Shown: piece by piece, positions 17,469-27,290 of the stretch
Layout of the letters: each line of letters begins with the position of its first letter
Position numbering within the stretch: position 1 is the stretch's first letter
From: Gammaproteobacteria bacterium
Lineage (GTDB): Bacteria; Pseudomonadota; Gammaproteobacteria; Legionellales; Legionellaceae
Reading direction: 5' to 3'
DNA length: 34,952 bases
NCBI GenBank assembly: GCA_022600575.1
Contig: JAHZKF010000043.1
Span: 1 to 34,952, forward strand
Program-made: the position numbers and the translations under genes
Notes under the pieces: model-generated
Databases searched by the model: none
Told to the model about the DNA's origin: nothing
The model's input: the letters and a program-made list of their open reading frames with translations, nothing else

Positions 17469-20270
17469 CTACCCTATCAATGCCTGTTCCACCAATGCCT
17501 TTTGCTCTTCAGCATGAAGATTCGCACTTCCAACAGCAGGCGACGCAGCAAACCCACGTCCAGCATATTCAAGCACCTGCTCTGGACCTAAACAATCTGA
17601 AATATGGTGTTGCGATGAAAACCAAACACCTTGGTTTTTTGGCTCTTCTTGACACCAAATAACCCGCTTTCCTTTAGTATACTTGGCAAGTTCCGCTCGA
17701 AGCGCTACTTTAGGAAAAGGATAAAGTTGTTCCACACGAATAATCACCACGTGTTTATACTTTTTTTCTCGACGTTTCTGCAACAGGTCATAATAAACCT
17801 TTCCTGAACACAACACCACCCGTTCAACATCCGCAGGCTTCATTGCGTCCACTTCTGGAATCACTGTATGAAACTGTCCATCTTCTAAATCTGACAACGG
17901 TGAAACAGCTAATTTATGTCGTAACAAACTTTTTGGCGTCATTACAATCAACGGCTTTCGAAACGGCCTTATCACTTGACGTCGCAACAAATGAAAAATT
18001 TGGGCAGGCGTCGTTGGAATACAGACTTGGATGTTTTGTTGTGCACATAACTGCATATATCGCTCAAGGCGTGCAGATGAATGTTCTGGTCCTTGACCCT
18101 CATAGCCATGAGGCAACAACATCACAAGGCCACTTAAACGCCCCCATTTCTGTTCACCCGAACTAATAAACTGATCAACCACAACCTGCGCACCATTCGC
18201 AAAGTCGCCAAATTGTGCTTCCCAAAGCACCAAAAATTGAGGTTCAGATGCAGCATAACCATATTCAAAAGCAAGCACTGCTTCTTCCGACAATACAGAG
18301 TCAATCACAAGTGCTGGATTTTTTAAATCAGTCGCAACTTCTTCTAAAGGTACAATGACTTTCCCTGTTTTCATATCATGAATCGCTGCATGCCGATGTG
18401 CAAACGTTCCGCGTCCACAATCTTGCCCGGATAAACGAACACCGTAACCTTCATGCAATAAAGTTGCATAGGCCATCGTTTCGGCATATCCCCAATTCAT
18501 AGCAAGTTCACCTGAAGCCATCTTTTCTCGTTCAAGAAATAAACGTTTCACAACAGGATGAATTTCAAAATTTTTCGGTAACGTTTGAAGCTTTTTAAAC
18601 AAGGAGCGGACTGTTTTCAAACTCACTGTTGTATCCGTAGGCTCGTCCCATGGTGTATTAAAGTAAGGGGTCCAATCAACAGCCAATTTTCCTTTGTAAT
18701 TAGCATGTGTCACCTTAACCACGGCTTCTTCACGATCTAATGTATCGCGATACGTATCCATTGCTTGCTTTACTTCATCATCAGAAACTAAATTCTCCGC
18801 AATCAGTTTTTCTGCATACAATGCTCGGAGTGTTTTTAAGCTTTTTATTTTTTGATACATAAGCGGTTGTGTCACAGATGGCTCATCCGCCTCATTATGA
18901 CCATGGCGCCTATAACAAACCAAATCCAAAACCACATCACGCTTGAATTTCATACGAAATTCAAAGGCAATTTTTGTAGCAAAAATAACAGCTTCCGGAT
19001 CATCTCCATTCACATGTATCACTGGCGCCTGAACCATTTTCGCAACATCTGTACAATATAAAGTAGAGCGCGCATCCAAAGGATTACTGGTTGTAAATCC
19101 AATTTGGTTATTAATCACAATATGCACCGTTCCGCCAGTAGAATAACCACGTGCCTGGGAGAAGTTAAAGGTCTCCATCACAACCCCTTGGCCCGCAAAT
19201 GCAGCATCGCCATGAATGACCACCGGTAACACTTGATTTTTGTCTAAGAGATCGCCGCGTCTACGTAAACGTGAACGCGCTGAACCTTGTACCACAGGTC
19301 CAATAATTTCAAGATGTGAAGGATTAAATGCAAGGGCTACATGAACCGTATCACCCAAACGTGTTTCAATATTAGATGAAAAACCAAGGTGATATTTTAC
19401 GTCTCCTGTGCGCTCAAGTTTTACTTTACCCTCAAACTCTTGAAATAGTTGTTTTGGATCTTTTCCTAGCACATTCACTAAAACATTTAAACGACCACGA
19501 TGCGCCATCCCAACAACCACTTCACGCACTTCTTTCTGACCCGCTTCTCGAATAATCTCGTTCATCATCGGAACTAAAGCGTCGCCACCTTCAAGCGAAA
19601 AACGCTTTTGACCAACATAACGCGTTCCTAAATAACGCTCTAAACCATCGGCTGCAATGAGTTCTTTTAAAATATTTTTTTTCTCAGCCGCATCAAACGA
19701 TAACCGTCCGCGCACCGATTCCATTTTGTGCTGAAGCCATTTCACTTCTTCTGTTGCCGCAATGTGCATATATTCAACACCAATACTGCCGCAATAGGTT
19801 TGTCGTAAAGCTTCTTGGATAAGCTTTAGTGACATGGGTTGTTTAGAGAAACTTTTCCCAGGACAAAATGATAGGTCTAAATCAGCTTCTGTTAAATCAT
19901 GATAGCCAAGTGTAAGACTCGGAGGTGTTTCTCGGTCTAACATTTCAAGAGGGTCTAAATTTGCAGCTAAATGTCCATTCGCACGATATGCATTAATTAA
20001 ATCAGCAACAGCCCCTTGTTTATCATCATGCGCTACAGTCACTGCTTTTTTAGGATGTTTTGCTTGATTTAAAAAGTACTCACGAAGCGTGCGATGCGAT
20101 ACGTCCGCACGACCGTCATCTCCCGCTGGCAATGCACGAAAAGTTGTCTGCCATGCTTCAGAAACAGAACTCGGGTTAGCCAGATAGTCCTCATACAACC
20201 CATCAACATAGGCCATATTTCCACCTGACAAATAAGCTGTTTCCCAGGCGTTTTTTAAGGTGTCACTCAT
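17469..20270 (-). CDS. sucA: 2-oxoglutarate dehydrogenase E1 component
   Basis: From the ATG at 20270 the protein has 933 residues. GGAG lies 8 bases upstream. A TTG at 20285 extends the frame by five codons but overlaps that Shine-Dalgarno, so it is rejected. Thiamine-diphosphate enzyme blocks are clear: MAHRGRLNVLVNVLGK, HGDAAFAGQGVVMETFN, RRHGHNEADEPSVTQP, and the C-terminal WCQEEPKNQGVW. It decarboxylates 2-oxoglutarate and passes the succinyl group to SucB lipoyl. It sits 27 bp after sdhB. Confidence 0.97.
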   Translation of the reverse strand: MSDTLKNAWETAYLSGGNMAYVDGLYEDYLANPSSVSEAWQTTFRALPAGDDGRADVSHRTLREYFLNQAKHPKKAVTVAHDDKQGAVADLINAYRANGHLAANLDPLEMLDRETPPSLTLGYHDLTEADLDLSFCPGKSFSKQPMSLKLIQEALRQTYCGSIGVEYMHIAATEEVKWLQHKMESVRGRLSFDAAEKKNILKELIAADGLERYLGTRYVGQKRFSLEGGDALVPMMNEIIREAGQKEVREVVVGMAHRGRLNVLVNVLGKDPKQLFQEFEGKVKLERTGDVKYHLGFSSNIETRLGDTVHVALAFNPSHLEIIGPVVQGSARSRLRRRGDLLDKNQVLPVVIHGDAAFAGQGVVMETFNFSQARGYSTGGTVHIVINNQIGFTTSNPLDARSTLYCTDVAKMVQAPVIHVNGDDPEAVIFATKIAFEFRMKFKRDVVLDLVCYRRHGHNEADEPSVTQPLMYQKIKSLKTLRALYAEKLIAENLVSDDEVKQAMDTYRDTLDREEAVVKVTHANYKGKLAVDWTPYFNTPWDEPTDTTVSLKTVRSLFKKLQTLPKNFEIHPVVKRLFLEREKMASGELAMNWGYAETMAYATLLHEGYGVRLSGQDCGRGTFAHRHAAIHDMKTGKVIVPLEEVATDLKNPALVIDSVLSEEAVLAFEYGYAASEPQFLVLWEAQFGDFANGAQVVVDQFISSGEQKWGRLSGLVMLLPHGYEGQGPEHSSARLERYMQLCAQQNIQVCIPTTPAQIFHLLRRQVIRPFRKPLIVMTPKSLLRHKLAVSPLSDLEDGQFHTVIPEVDAMKPADVERVVLCSGKVYYDLLQKRREKKYKHVVIIRVEQLYPFPKVALRAELAKYTKGKRVIWCQEEPKNQGVWFSSQHHISDCLGPEQVLEYAGRGFAASPAVGSANLHAEEQKALVEQALIG

Positions 20271-20297
20271 AAAACTTTTCTCCAACGAAAATAGTCA

Positions 20298-21020
20298 TCA
20301 GGTTTCGTCGTCCAACATTTGATGCCTGATTTCTCCAATTGCAGCCGTTGGATTGAGTCCCTTCGGACAAACCGAAGCACAATTCATAACACTCCGGCAG
20401 CGAAATACACTAAACGGATCTTGTAAATCTTCTAAGCGTTCTTCAGTCGCTGTATCACGGGTATCAGCCAAAAACCGGCGAGCCTGTAAAAGTCCTGCAG
20501 GCCCAACAAATTTCTCCGGATTCCACCAAGAAGAAGGACAAGAACTCGTGCAACAAGCACATAAAATACACTCGTACAGCCCGTCAAGTTTCGCACGATC
20601 CTCAGGTGATTGCAGCCGTTCACGTGTTGGCGGCGCCGTGTCATTTTGAAGATAGGGTTTAATACGCTCATATTGCTCATAAAAAACCGTCATGTCAACA
20701 ATTAAATCACGTATAACCGGAAAGCCTGTTAACGGACGAATCACAACCCGGTTGGTTTTTAGGCCTGATAGTGCCGTTACACAAGCAAGCGCATTTGCAC
20801 CATTCACATTCATACCATCTGAACCACACACACCTTCTCGACAGGAACGACGAAAAGATAGTGTTGGATCTTGCTCTGCTTTAATACGCTCAAGTAAAGT
20901 CAATAACATCGGATCATTTTTAAGCGGTACATCTAACTCATAGTGTTGCATATATGGTTTTTCATCTACTTCGGGATTATACCGATAGATAGATAAATGA
21001 AGGGTTCGACTATCCGTCAT
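20298..21020 (-). CDS. sdhB: Succinate dehydrogenase iron-sulfur subunit
   Basis: At 240 residues this is standard length. The 2Fe-2S ligands are in SCREGVCGSDGMNVNG, the 4Fe-4S ligands in CILCACCTSSCP, and the 3Fe-4S ligands in CRSVMNCASVCPKGLNP. It passes electrons from SdhA to the membrane quinone site formed with SdhC and SdhD. It is 12 bp after sdhA. Confidence 0.97.
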   Translation of the reverse strand: MTDSRTLHLSIYRYNPEVDEKPYMQHYELDVPLKNDPMLLTLLERIKAEQDPTLSFRRSCREGVCGSDGMNVNGANALACVTALSGLKTNRVVIRPLTGFPVIRDLIVDMTVFYEQYERIKPYLQNDTAPPTRERLQSPEDRAKLDGLYECILCACCTSSCPSSWWNPEKFVGPAGLLQARRFLADTRDTATEERLEDLQDPFSVFRCRSVMNCASVCPKGLNPTAAIGEIRHQMLDDET

Positions 21021-21032
21021 AACATATCCTCA

Positions 21033-22808
21033 TTAATAAACGCGTTCTTTTGGCTCAAATGGCTCAACATATTTGGGTAACCGATTAACTGGACGATAAT
21101 CAATGGCATCTCCCTCTCCAAGATATAAAGTATGTTTAATCCAATGTGCATCATCTCGCTTCGGATAATCTTCTCGACTATGTGCACCACGACTCTCTGT
21201 GCGTGCCAAAGCCGATACTGCTGTCGCATACGCTGTCGCCATTAAATTATCCAACTCTAACGCTGTAATGCGCTCTGTATTAAACACTTTGCTCTTATCT
21301 AACAAACTTGAAGAAGCCAAACGTTCGCGCAATGAATTCAAACGTTTAATACCCTCCTCCATGACTTCTCCTGTTCGAAAAACGCCGAAATCCTCTTGCA
21401 TCACGCGTTGCATCGCATCTCGAATGGCAGCCGGGCTCTCACCTGTTGCAGCTGAGTTTTCCCAACGCATATAACGCCCAAGTGACGCATCAATATCATC
21501 ATCACTCACATGCCCTAAATCAGGTAATTCATTTCCTTGCCATAATTGTTCAACATGCAATCCTGCAGCACGACCGAACACCACTAAATCTAACAACGAA
21601 TTCCCGCCTAAGCGATTAGCACCATGCACCGAGACACATGCACATTCGCCAACGGCATATAAACCTTCCACGACAGCATCAGCCCCTTTATGCCGTGTGA
21701 GCACTTGTGCATGTATGTTGGTTGGAATACCCCCCATACTATAATGACACGTCGGTACCACAGGAATAGGATCAACAATAGGGTCAACGCCCGCAAACGT
21801 TTTAGATAACTCTCGGATACCAGGCAAACGCGCCTTAATTAAATCAGCACCCAAATGGTCAAGTTTTAACTTAACGCAATCAACCCCGCCTACATCAAAC
21901 CCTTTTTTACCACGAAGCTCTAATGCTATCGCACGCGCAACCACATCTCTTGACGCTAAATCTTTCACATGAGGCGCATAACGTTCCATAAAACGCTCAC
22001 CATCTTTATTGATAAGATAGCCACCTTCTCCGCGACAACCTTCTGTCACAAGTACTCCCGCACCCGCAATACCGGTTGGATGAAACTGCCACATTTCCAT
22101 ATCTTGTAGTGGCAAGCCTGCTCGCATTGCCATGCCAAACCCATCTCCTGTATTAATCAGAGCATTGGTTGTTGACTGATAAATACGACCTGCACCACCT
22201 GTGGCTAAAATACATACACGCGCCTGGAAAAAAACAATTTCTCCTGTTTCCATACAAAAGGCTGTCGTACCTACAACACGACCATCTGCATCTCGTACTA
22301 AATCAAGTGCAAACCATTCACTATAGATATGTGTTTTTGCTTTAATATTTTGCTGATACAAGGTATGCAATAAGGCATGACCTGTTCTATCAGCTGCGGC
22401 ACAAGTACGCGCTGCCTGCTCACCACCAAAGTTTTTCGACTGTCCACCAAACGGGCGTTGATAAATCTTACCGTTATCCATTCGCGAAAAAGGCAAGCCC
22501 ATATGTTCAAGTTCATATACCGCTTCGGGACCCATTTTACATAGATATTCAATACAGTCTTGGTCACCAATATAATCGGCACCTTTCACTGTATCATACA
22601 TATGCCAACGCCAATCATCTTCATCCGAGTTACCAAGTGCCGAAGTAATGCCACCTTGTGCTGACACGGTGTGAGAACGCGTCGGAAAAACTTTCGATAA
22701 CAAAGCCACTTTAAGCCCGGAGTTAGCAAGCTGAAGCGCTGCTCGCATGCCAGCGCCGCCAGCGCCTATGATCACTGCATCAAATGTATTTTTTCGTGCC
22801 AATGCCAT
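21033..22808 (-). CDS. sdhA: Succinate dehydrogenase flavoprotein subunit
   Basis: The frame can be extended to 22886, but that would overlap sdhD by 76 bp. The ATG at 22808 lies two bases after the sdhD stop, preceded by GGGGA, and gives [20 protein letters not shown]. The product is 591 residues. The FAD dinucleotide motif GAGGAG is at 15-20. H46 in [11 protein letters not shown] is the covalent FAD attachment site. [20 protein letters not shown] forms the succinate site. It oxidises succinate to fumarate. Confidence 0.97.
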   Translation of the reverse strand: MALARKNTFDAVIIGAGGAGMRAALQLANSGLKVALLSKVFPTRSHTVSAQGGITSALGNSDEDDWRWHMYDTVKGADYIGDQDCIEYLCKMGPEAVYELEHMGLPFSRMDNGKIYQRPFGGQSKNFGGEQAARTCAAADRTGHALLHTLYQQNIKAKTHIYSEWFALDLVRDADGRVVGTTAFCMETGEIVFFQARVCILATGGAGRIYQSTTNALINTGDGFGMAMRAGLPLQDMEMWQFHPTGIAGAGVLVTEGCRGEGGYLINKDGERFMERYAPHVKDLASRDVVARAIALELRGKKGFDVGGVDCVKLKLDHLGADLIKARLPGIRELSKTFAGVDPIVDPIPVVPTCHYSMGGIPTNIHAQVLTRHKGADAVVEGLYAVGECACVSVHGANRLGGNSLLDLVVFGRAAGLHVEQLWQGNELPDLGHVSDDDIDASLGRYMRWENSAATGESPAAIRDAMQRVMQEDFGVFRTGEVMEEGIKRLNSLRERLASSSLLDKSKVFNTERITALELDNLMATAYATAVSALARTESRGAHSREDYPKRDDAHWIKHTLYLGEGDAIDYRPVNRLPKYVEPFEPKERVY

Positions 22809-22810
22809 CG

Positions 22811-23164
22811 TTATTGTCCCCAAATCATCATAAAGCCGCCAATCAACTGACTCAGCAACACAAACATGACCAATGACTGAATACAAAGCCGCAATACTGT
22901 CGGCTTAATATAGTCCGTCGTGACGGTCCAAATACCAATCCATGCATGCAGTAAAACTGTAAACAAAGCCAAAGCCGTTGCCACCTGAAACCAGGGTGTG
23001 TGAAACAGCGCACGCCACTTTGGGTAATCCCAAGGTGCACACCCAACCCAAACCGTCATCAATAAAACAGAATAAACAGCTAAGTAAATTGCGGTTAAAC
23101 GTTGAATCAACCAATCTTTCAGGCCATTACCCGTTAAACTTGTTACGCTGCTGACCATAAACAT
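22811..23164 (-). CDS. sdhD: Succinate dehydrogenase membrane anchor subunit
   Basis: The 117-residue product has three hydrophobic helices (about 25-43, 55-75, 90-112). [15 protein letters not shown] and [16 protein letters not shown] match the haem- and quinone-binding anchor SdhD. It overlaps the end of sdhC by 22 bp, which suggests translational coupling. Confidence 0.94.
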   Translation of the reverse strand: MFMVSSVTSLTGNGLKDWLIQRLTAIYLAVYSVLLMTVWVGCAPWDYPKWRALFHTPWFQVATALALFTVLLHAWIGIWTVTTDYIKPTVLRLCIQSLVMFVLLSQLIGGFMMIWGQ

Positions 23165-23529
23165 ACTCCCATCGCCATACTCGCTAACACCGAAAGCCCA
23201 ATCACAATCAATGCACTTTTTCGTCCAGCTTCAGCGGTTTCGCCGATGCCCGTATCCATCAATAAATGACGAACACCTGCCAGCAAATGATAAATCCAGG
23301 CTGAACTGAACGCCCAAATGACAAGCTTGTGTAGCGCACAAGTCATAATAAGCATTTTTAAGTGCTCAAATGATGCAAGAGATACTAATGACTCTCTCAA
23401 AAAATAAAGCATCACAGGCAATAATAAAAACAAAACAAGCCCTGAGACACGATGCAAAATAGATGCAATCGCCATTGGGGGGTATTTAAGACTCCCCAAA
23501 TCTAAATTAACCGGTCGTTGTTGATTCAC
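23143..23529 (-). CDS. sdhC: Succinate dehydrogenase cytochrome b556 subunit
   Basis: I place the start at GTG 23529 (MNQQRPVNLDLGSLKYPPMA, 128 residues, close to the 129 of E. coli SdhC), with AGGAAG about 10 bases upstream. An ATG at 23547 would add MRKTLT but has no Shine-Dalgarno; the frame itself extends to 23712. Three membrane helices are present. ASILHRVSGLVLF is the SdhC signature, and H in ALHKLVIWAFSSAWIYHLLAGVRHLLMD includes the candidate haem ligand. It is the first gene of the TCA operon. Confidence 0.93.
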   Translation of the reverse strand: MNQQRPVNLDLGSLKYPPMAIASILHRVSGLVLFLLLPVMLYFLRESLVSLASFEHLKMLIMTCALHKLVIWAFSSAWIYHLLAGVRHLLMDTGIGETAEAGRKSALIVIGLSVLASMAMGVCLWSAA

Positions 23530-23575
23530 AGTCAGAGTCTTCCTCATTGAAAACAGAATGTTAGAAACAAAATAA

Positions 23576-23581
23576 AGTATA
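23576..23581 (-). promoter_or_regulatory. Candidate -10 element of the sdh-suc operon
   Basis: TATACT reads on the minus strand at 23581-23576. The hexamer 17 bases upstream (TCAACT) is a poor -35, so activation by a regulator would be expected. The leader to the sdhC start would be about 22-40 bases. Confidence 0.4.
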
Positions 23582-23804
23582 CCACCCTGCCTACAAAAAG
23601 TTGACCCTTTACATAAAGTAGCATAAAAATATTGCTGATATTGTGTCCGTTTTTTTAACCAAACGTTACCCACCCTATACTGGCCTCTATTAAAAACGTT
23701 ACTCTTCAGCACTATTACTGTAAATGAACCCCTTTTATATGTCTTTATTTAATGCAATATGATAAAATTAAAGTAACTAGTTTGTTTTACCGAGACTTTT
23801 ATTT

Positions 23805-24710
23805 ATGCCAAAGATCATTTATTCAGCTACTTCTAAGATAACGCTGACGTCTTACAATCAAGAATGTAAGGACAATGGTACAGAAAACGCTGTATTCATT
23901 TTCCCTGGAAATAGTAGCCATCATCGTAATACCGGGGCTATTACAGATAAAATATATGCAAAAAAAGGGGGAGGAGGCCTCGCTTCGGTGGCAGCTTCAC
24001 TCGGTAAAGCTAACCACCCTACACTCAGTTTACCAACAACTTCAATGGAGGAATGGTCTACTAACAAAGCTCAACAAGCTACTGTCCATCAAGCTGTTGC
24101 TGATTTGTATGCAGCAGTTGGGCTAGGCTATGACTTAATGCTTCCTGTAAGAAAGCATCACTCTGACCATTATTTTTCTGCCCCTTTGTCAGGTACTGAA
24201 AATAAAGAACCTAGTTTTTGGGGGGGTATACAAAAAGCGGTAAACCTTGCACTAGCTGATGAATACACACAACAACTAGATAGGTTAAGCCTTTTTCTCA
24301 GTGAGATTGAATCGCTCGGTGAAGAACAAGCAATTAATCATTTAACTCAATATGACGCTACCCTTTCTGAAGCTTACAATACGGGTAAAATGAGTGGTAA
24401 TACTCAAGTACCACCTGCTATAACTCCCCGTTCATCTACTGCACCTAAAAGCACAGATAAAGCACCTTCTAAGAACACAACAATAAGCGATACAAATGAC
24501 ATAGACTGGTCTTTCATAGGGCAATGCTTAAGTGCTGTTACGATGCTAGTAGGAGGAGCACTCCTTGTTGCTGCATGGTTTGTCAGTATACCTGCACTAA
24601 CAGGTGCTATAACGTTGGCAATAGGTACTTCTGGTTTAGGAGTGTCTACTTTTTTCAAAGATAATCCAACTGAAGAAACTGATGTAACCAACCCCAAGCT
24701 TACAAAGTAA
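23805..24710 (+). CDS. Uncharacterised effector-like protein, 301 aa
   Basis: The family is not recognised. The first 180 residues look globular, with AVFIFPGNSSHHRNTGAITD (29-48), a glycine run KKGGGG and SLPTTSMEEW. FPGNSSHH could be a phosphate or ligand loop, but this is guesswork. A Ser/Thr/Pro-rich linker spans about 200-230. A hydrophobic hairpin follows at about 243-285 (VTMLVGGALLVAAWFVSIPA, then ALTGAITLAIGTSGLGV), then a polar tail ending TDVTNPKLTK. No signal peptide is present. Globular head, linker, late membrane hairpin and polar tail recall Dot/Icm substrates that insert into host membranes. It is a single gene inserted between the sdh operon and the next group. Confidence 0.6.
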   Translation: MPKIIYSATSKITLTSYNQECKDNGTENAVFIFPGNSSHHRNTGAITDKIYAKKGGGGLASVAASLGKANHPTLSLPTTSMEEWSTNKAQQATVHQAVADLYAAVGLGYDLMLPVRKHHSDHYFSAPLSGTENKEPSFWGGIQKAVNLALADEYTQQLDRLSLFLSEIESLGEEQAINHLTQYDATLSEAYNTGKMSGNTQVPPAITPRSSTAPKSTDKAPSKNTTISDTNDIDWSFIGQCLSAVTMLVGGALLVAAWFVSIPALTGAITLAIGTSGLGVSTFFKDNPTEETDVTNPKLTK

Positions 24711-24761
24711 GAACCACCCTATCGCGCCAGGACTAAAAACAAAAGCCAAAACCTTTTCTCA

Positions 24762-25370
24762 TCACCGACTGCTGACACTCGGTTGACGATAAGTGTCTCT
24801 TGGCGCTTCAGGTGGATACCCATAACCTTGTTCTGAGATTTGTTTGACGTTTTGTAGGTATTTCTCACCCCAATCACCAGGGTCAAAATTAGTCACAACC
24901 ACGTTATATTTCAAATTGATAATCGACTCAAACCCTTTACGCTGGGCAAATTCATGGCCTCCTAACGCAATTTGAACCTCAGTTTGCTCATCTGTACCAC
25001 AAGCTTTTAAACGCTCGATTAACACGGCGACCATTTTTTCAATGGTAAAGTAAAGTTTACACATCGAAAAACCAGCTGCGTATCCATCTTCACCTTTTGA
25101 GGTACTCAGTTGATCCCCAAAATCAACAATAGGATATACAAACTCAAACTGATTCGACTCGGGTAATTGTTCAGGCAACAATAATTTAGGCGGTGAAAAT
25201 CGTTCAAGCGTCGGCGTTGTAATATAAATATGAAAATCTGCTAGCCGCCACCACAAAACAGCAACAATTTCGATGGGCGTTAGCAAATCAAACTCGCCAT
25301 CCATCAATGTGGCACGCTGTGCTTCCATCGCCTGAATAAGGGTTTTATCCGACATATCATCCGCTGTCAT
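24762..25370 (-). CDS. Conserved-looking hypothetical protein, 202 aa
   Basis: I cannot name a family. The protein is soluble and rich in aromatic residues. Notable stretches are DLLTPIEIVAVLWWRLADFH (28-47), FEFVYPIVDFGDQLSTSKG, GGHEFAQRKGFESIINLKYN and VVVTNFDPGDWGEKYL. No catalytic motif or membrane segment stands out. The ATG at 25370 follows GGCGGGAT; an internal ATG at 25355 is possible. It reads as an ordinary, well-folded cytoplasmic protein rather than an effector. It lies 57 bp after algC on the same strand, so it may be the last gene of that operon. Confidence 0.7.
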   Translation of the reverse strand: MTADDMSDKTLIQAMEAQRATLMDGEFDLLTPIEIVAVLWWRLADFHIYITTPTLERFSPPKLLLPEQLPESNQFEFVYPIVDFGDQLSTSKGEDGYAAGFSMCKLYFTIEKMVAVLIERLKACGTDEQTEVQIALGGHEFAQRKGFESIINLKYNVVVTNFDPGDWGEKYLQNVKQISEQGYGYPPEAPRDTYRQPSVSSR

Positions 25371-25427
25371 GCAATCCCGCCTATTCTACCTTAATATGTA
25401 TTTTATCTTAGCTGAACTTTCAAACAA

Positions 25428-26828
25428 TTAAAATGGAATCTCTAAGCTTTCATCTAAAGCCTGAAGCTCAACCTTGAAAAGTGCTTTAATTTTATCAAGC
25501 CCCACATCACTTTCAGCTTCAAACCGTGCAACCAAACAAGGGGTGGTATTCGATGCACGAATTAAGCCCCATCCATTTGAAAACTCAGCCCGCAAGCCAT
25601 CAATCGTAATTAAGTCTGCATCTGGAAAAGAGGCTTCTTTTATAAACTGCTTTATAAATTCAAACTTTTTCTCATCAAAAATAGGAATTTTAATTTCAGG
25701 TGTATTCACACTATTTGGAATGGTTTCAAACAACGCACTGAGTTTTTGTTTTGAAGCACTCATTATTTCGAGCAAACGACAGGCACTGTATAATGCATCG
25801 TCAAAACCATACCATCTGTTTTCGAAAAAAATATGCCCGCTCATCTCTCCTGCTAATGCTGCATGCGTTTCTTTCATAACGCTTTTTACAATAGAGTGGC
25901 CTGTAGGACACATTCGTGGCACACCTCCTGCCGCACGAATGACATTCGCTAAATGACTAGAACATTTCACATCAAAGACCACGGTCGCACCAGGTACCGC
26001 TTTTAAAACTTGTTGCGCATAAAGCATCATCAAGCGATCAGGCCAAATGACCTCACCTGTATTGGTTACAACACCCAACCTATCTGCATCACCATCAAAT
26101 GCCAGTCCTACATCAGCTTGATGCAGAGCAACTTCAACTCGTAAATCTTCTAAATTTTCTAAAACAGTTGGATCGGGGTGATGATTAGGAAAGCTACCAT
26201 CCACTTCACAATAAAGTTCAATTACCTCACAGCCAAGCTGCCTTAAAATATTAGGAATCATTGCGCCTGCAACACCATTCCCACAATCAACCACCACACG
26301 AAGCGGATGCTCAACAACCATATCACTCACGATACGTGTGATATAATCTGGCACAATAGTAAGCAACTTATCTTGTCCTGAACCCGACTTGACCCTGCCT
26401 GATAACACGCGCTCATGTAATGCTTTAATATCTTCTTCAACAAGCGTTTTGCCCGCCAAAACCATTTTAATGCCGTTATAATCAGCAGGATTATGACTGC
26501 CTGTTACCATCAAGCCACTATCAATGCCTGAGGTTTTTGTCGCATAATACATGACAGGCGTTGGCACTTCACCTAAATCAAATACATTAATACCACTATC
26601 AAGTAAACCTTGTTTTAATGCATGTGAAAGCACAGGGCTACTCAATCGTGCATCACGAGCAAGACAAATATCCGCCCTACCAAGTGTTTCTAACTGGCAC
26701 GCAATAGCCTGTCCAATCATATAGAAGGCATGCTCATCCAACTGCTCACCAATCACACCTCGTATATCGTAAGCACGAAAAACCGTCGGCGAAATCTCAC
26801 GTCGTTGATATATCATTGTTTCAACCAT
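25428..26828 (-). CDS. algC: Phosphomannomutase/phosphoglucomutase
   Basis: The product has 466 residues, the size of AlgC-type bifunctional PMM/PGM. The phosphoserine loop is TGSHNPADYNG with S111. The metal loop DGDADR has D245, D247 and D249. The sugar-specificity loop is GEMSGHIFF. It interconverts hexose 1- and 6-phosphates for GDP-mannose and LPS or exopolysaccharide synthesis. GGGAGG lies 9 bases before the ATG, inside the end of dut, so translation is probably coupled. manB would be an equally fair symbol. Confidence 0.9.
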   Translation of the reverse strand: MVETMIYQRREISPTVFRAYDIRGVIGEQLDEHAFYMIGQAIACQLETLGRADICLARDARLSSPVLSHALKQGLLDSGINVFDLGEVPTPVMYYATKTSGIDSGLMVTGSHNPADYNGIKMVLAGKTLVEEDIKALHERVLSGRVKSGSGQDKLLTIVPDYITRIVSDMVVEHPLRVVVDCGNGVAGAMIPNILRQLGCEVIELYCEVDGSFPNHHPDPTVLENLEDLRVEVALHQADVGLAFDGDADRLGVVTNTGEVIWPDRLMMLYAQQVLKAVPGATVVFDVKCSSHLANVIRAAGGVPRMCPTGHSIVKSVMKETHAALAGEMSGHIFFENRWYGFDDALYSACRLLEIMSASKQKLSALFETIPNSVNTPEIKIPIFDEKKFEFIKQFIKEASFPDADLITIDGLRAEFSNGWGLIRASNTTPCLVARFEAESDVGLDKIKALFKVELQALDESLEIPF

Positions 26829-26834
26829 ACGTCA

Positions 26835-27290
26835 TTACCTCCCTGAACTTCCAAAACCACCTTCTCCACGTGAACTTTCATCAAATGAAGTCACCACTTT
26901 AAATGTTGGTTGTACTACTGGTAAGAAAACCAACTGTGCAATTCTATCGCCGGGTTCCACTGTAAAATGTTCTTGATTTCTATTCCAACAAGATACTTTA
27001 AGCTCACCTTGATAATCTGAATCAATCAACCCAACCAAATTACCCAACACAATGCCGTGCTTATGACCTAGTCCTGAACGCGGTAGAATCACAGCAGCTA
27101 AATTCGGGTCTGCAATATAAATCGAGAGCCCTGTTGGTAATAATATGGTCTCGCCTCCTGCAATTTGAAGTGGCGCATCAGTACAAACGCGCAAATCAAG
27201 CCCTGCAGATCCAGGGGTTGCATAGCTAGGAAAATCAATACTTTTTCCGATACGAGAATCTAAGGTTTTAAGCTGAATAGCAGGTTTCAT
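26835..27290 (-). CDS. dut: Deoxyuridine 5'-triphosphate nucleotidohydrolase
   Basis: At 151 residues this is the length of trimeric dUTPases. The five motifs are present: [45 protein letters not shown] and the C-terminal [11 protein letters not shown]. It hydrolyses dUTP to dUMP. The first 23 bp overlap the end of coaBC, and it ends 6 bp before algC. The coaBC-dut-algC order is common in gammaproteobacteria of this group. Confidence 0.96.
   Translation of the reverse strand: MKPAIQLKTLDSRIGKSIDFPSYATPGSAGLDLRVCTDAPLQIAGGETILLPTGLSIYIADPNLAAVILPRSGLGHKHGIVLGNLVGLIDSDYQGELKVSCWNRNQEHFTVEPGDRIAQLVFLPVVQPTFKVVTSFDESSRGEGGFGSSGR

Noticed and set aside
22809-22886. N-terminal extension of sdhA by 26 residues
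   Set aside because: It would overlap sdhD by 76 bp, and the extra residues do not belong to the family; the ATG at 22808 fits the spacing and homology.
23601-23629. Plus-strand TTGACC-17-TAAAAA promoter-like pair
   Set aside because: It lies about 175 bp before the next plus-strand gene within AT-rich DNA; the -10 is poor, so it was not called.
25474-25956. Plus-strand open frame of 160 codons inside algC
   Set aside because: Antisense to the C-terminal third of a well-supported phosphomannomutase, with no motif of its own.
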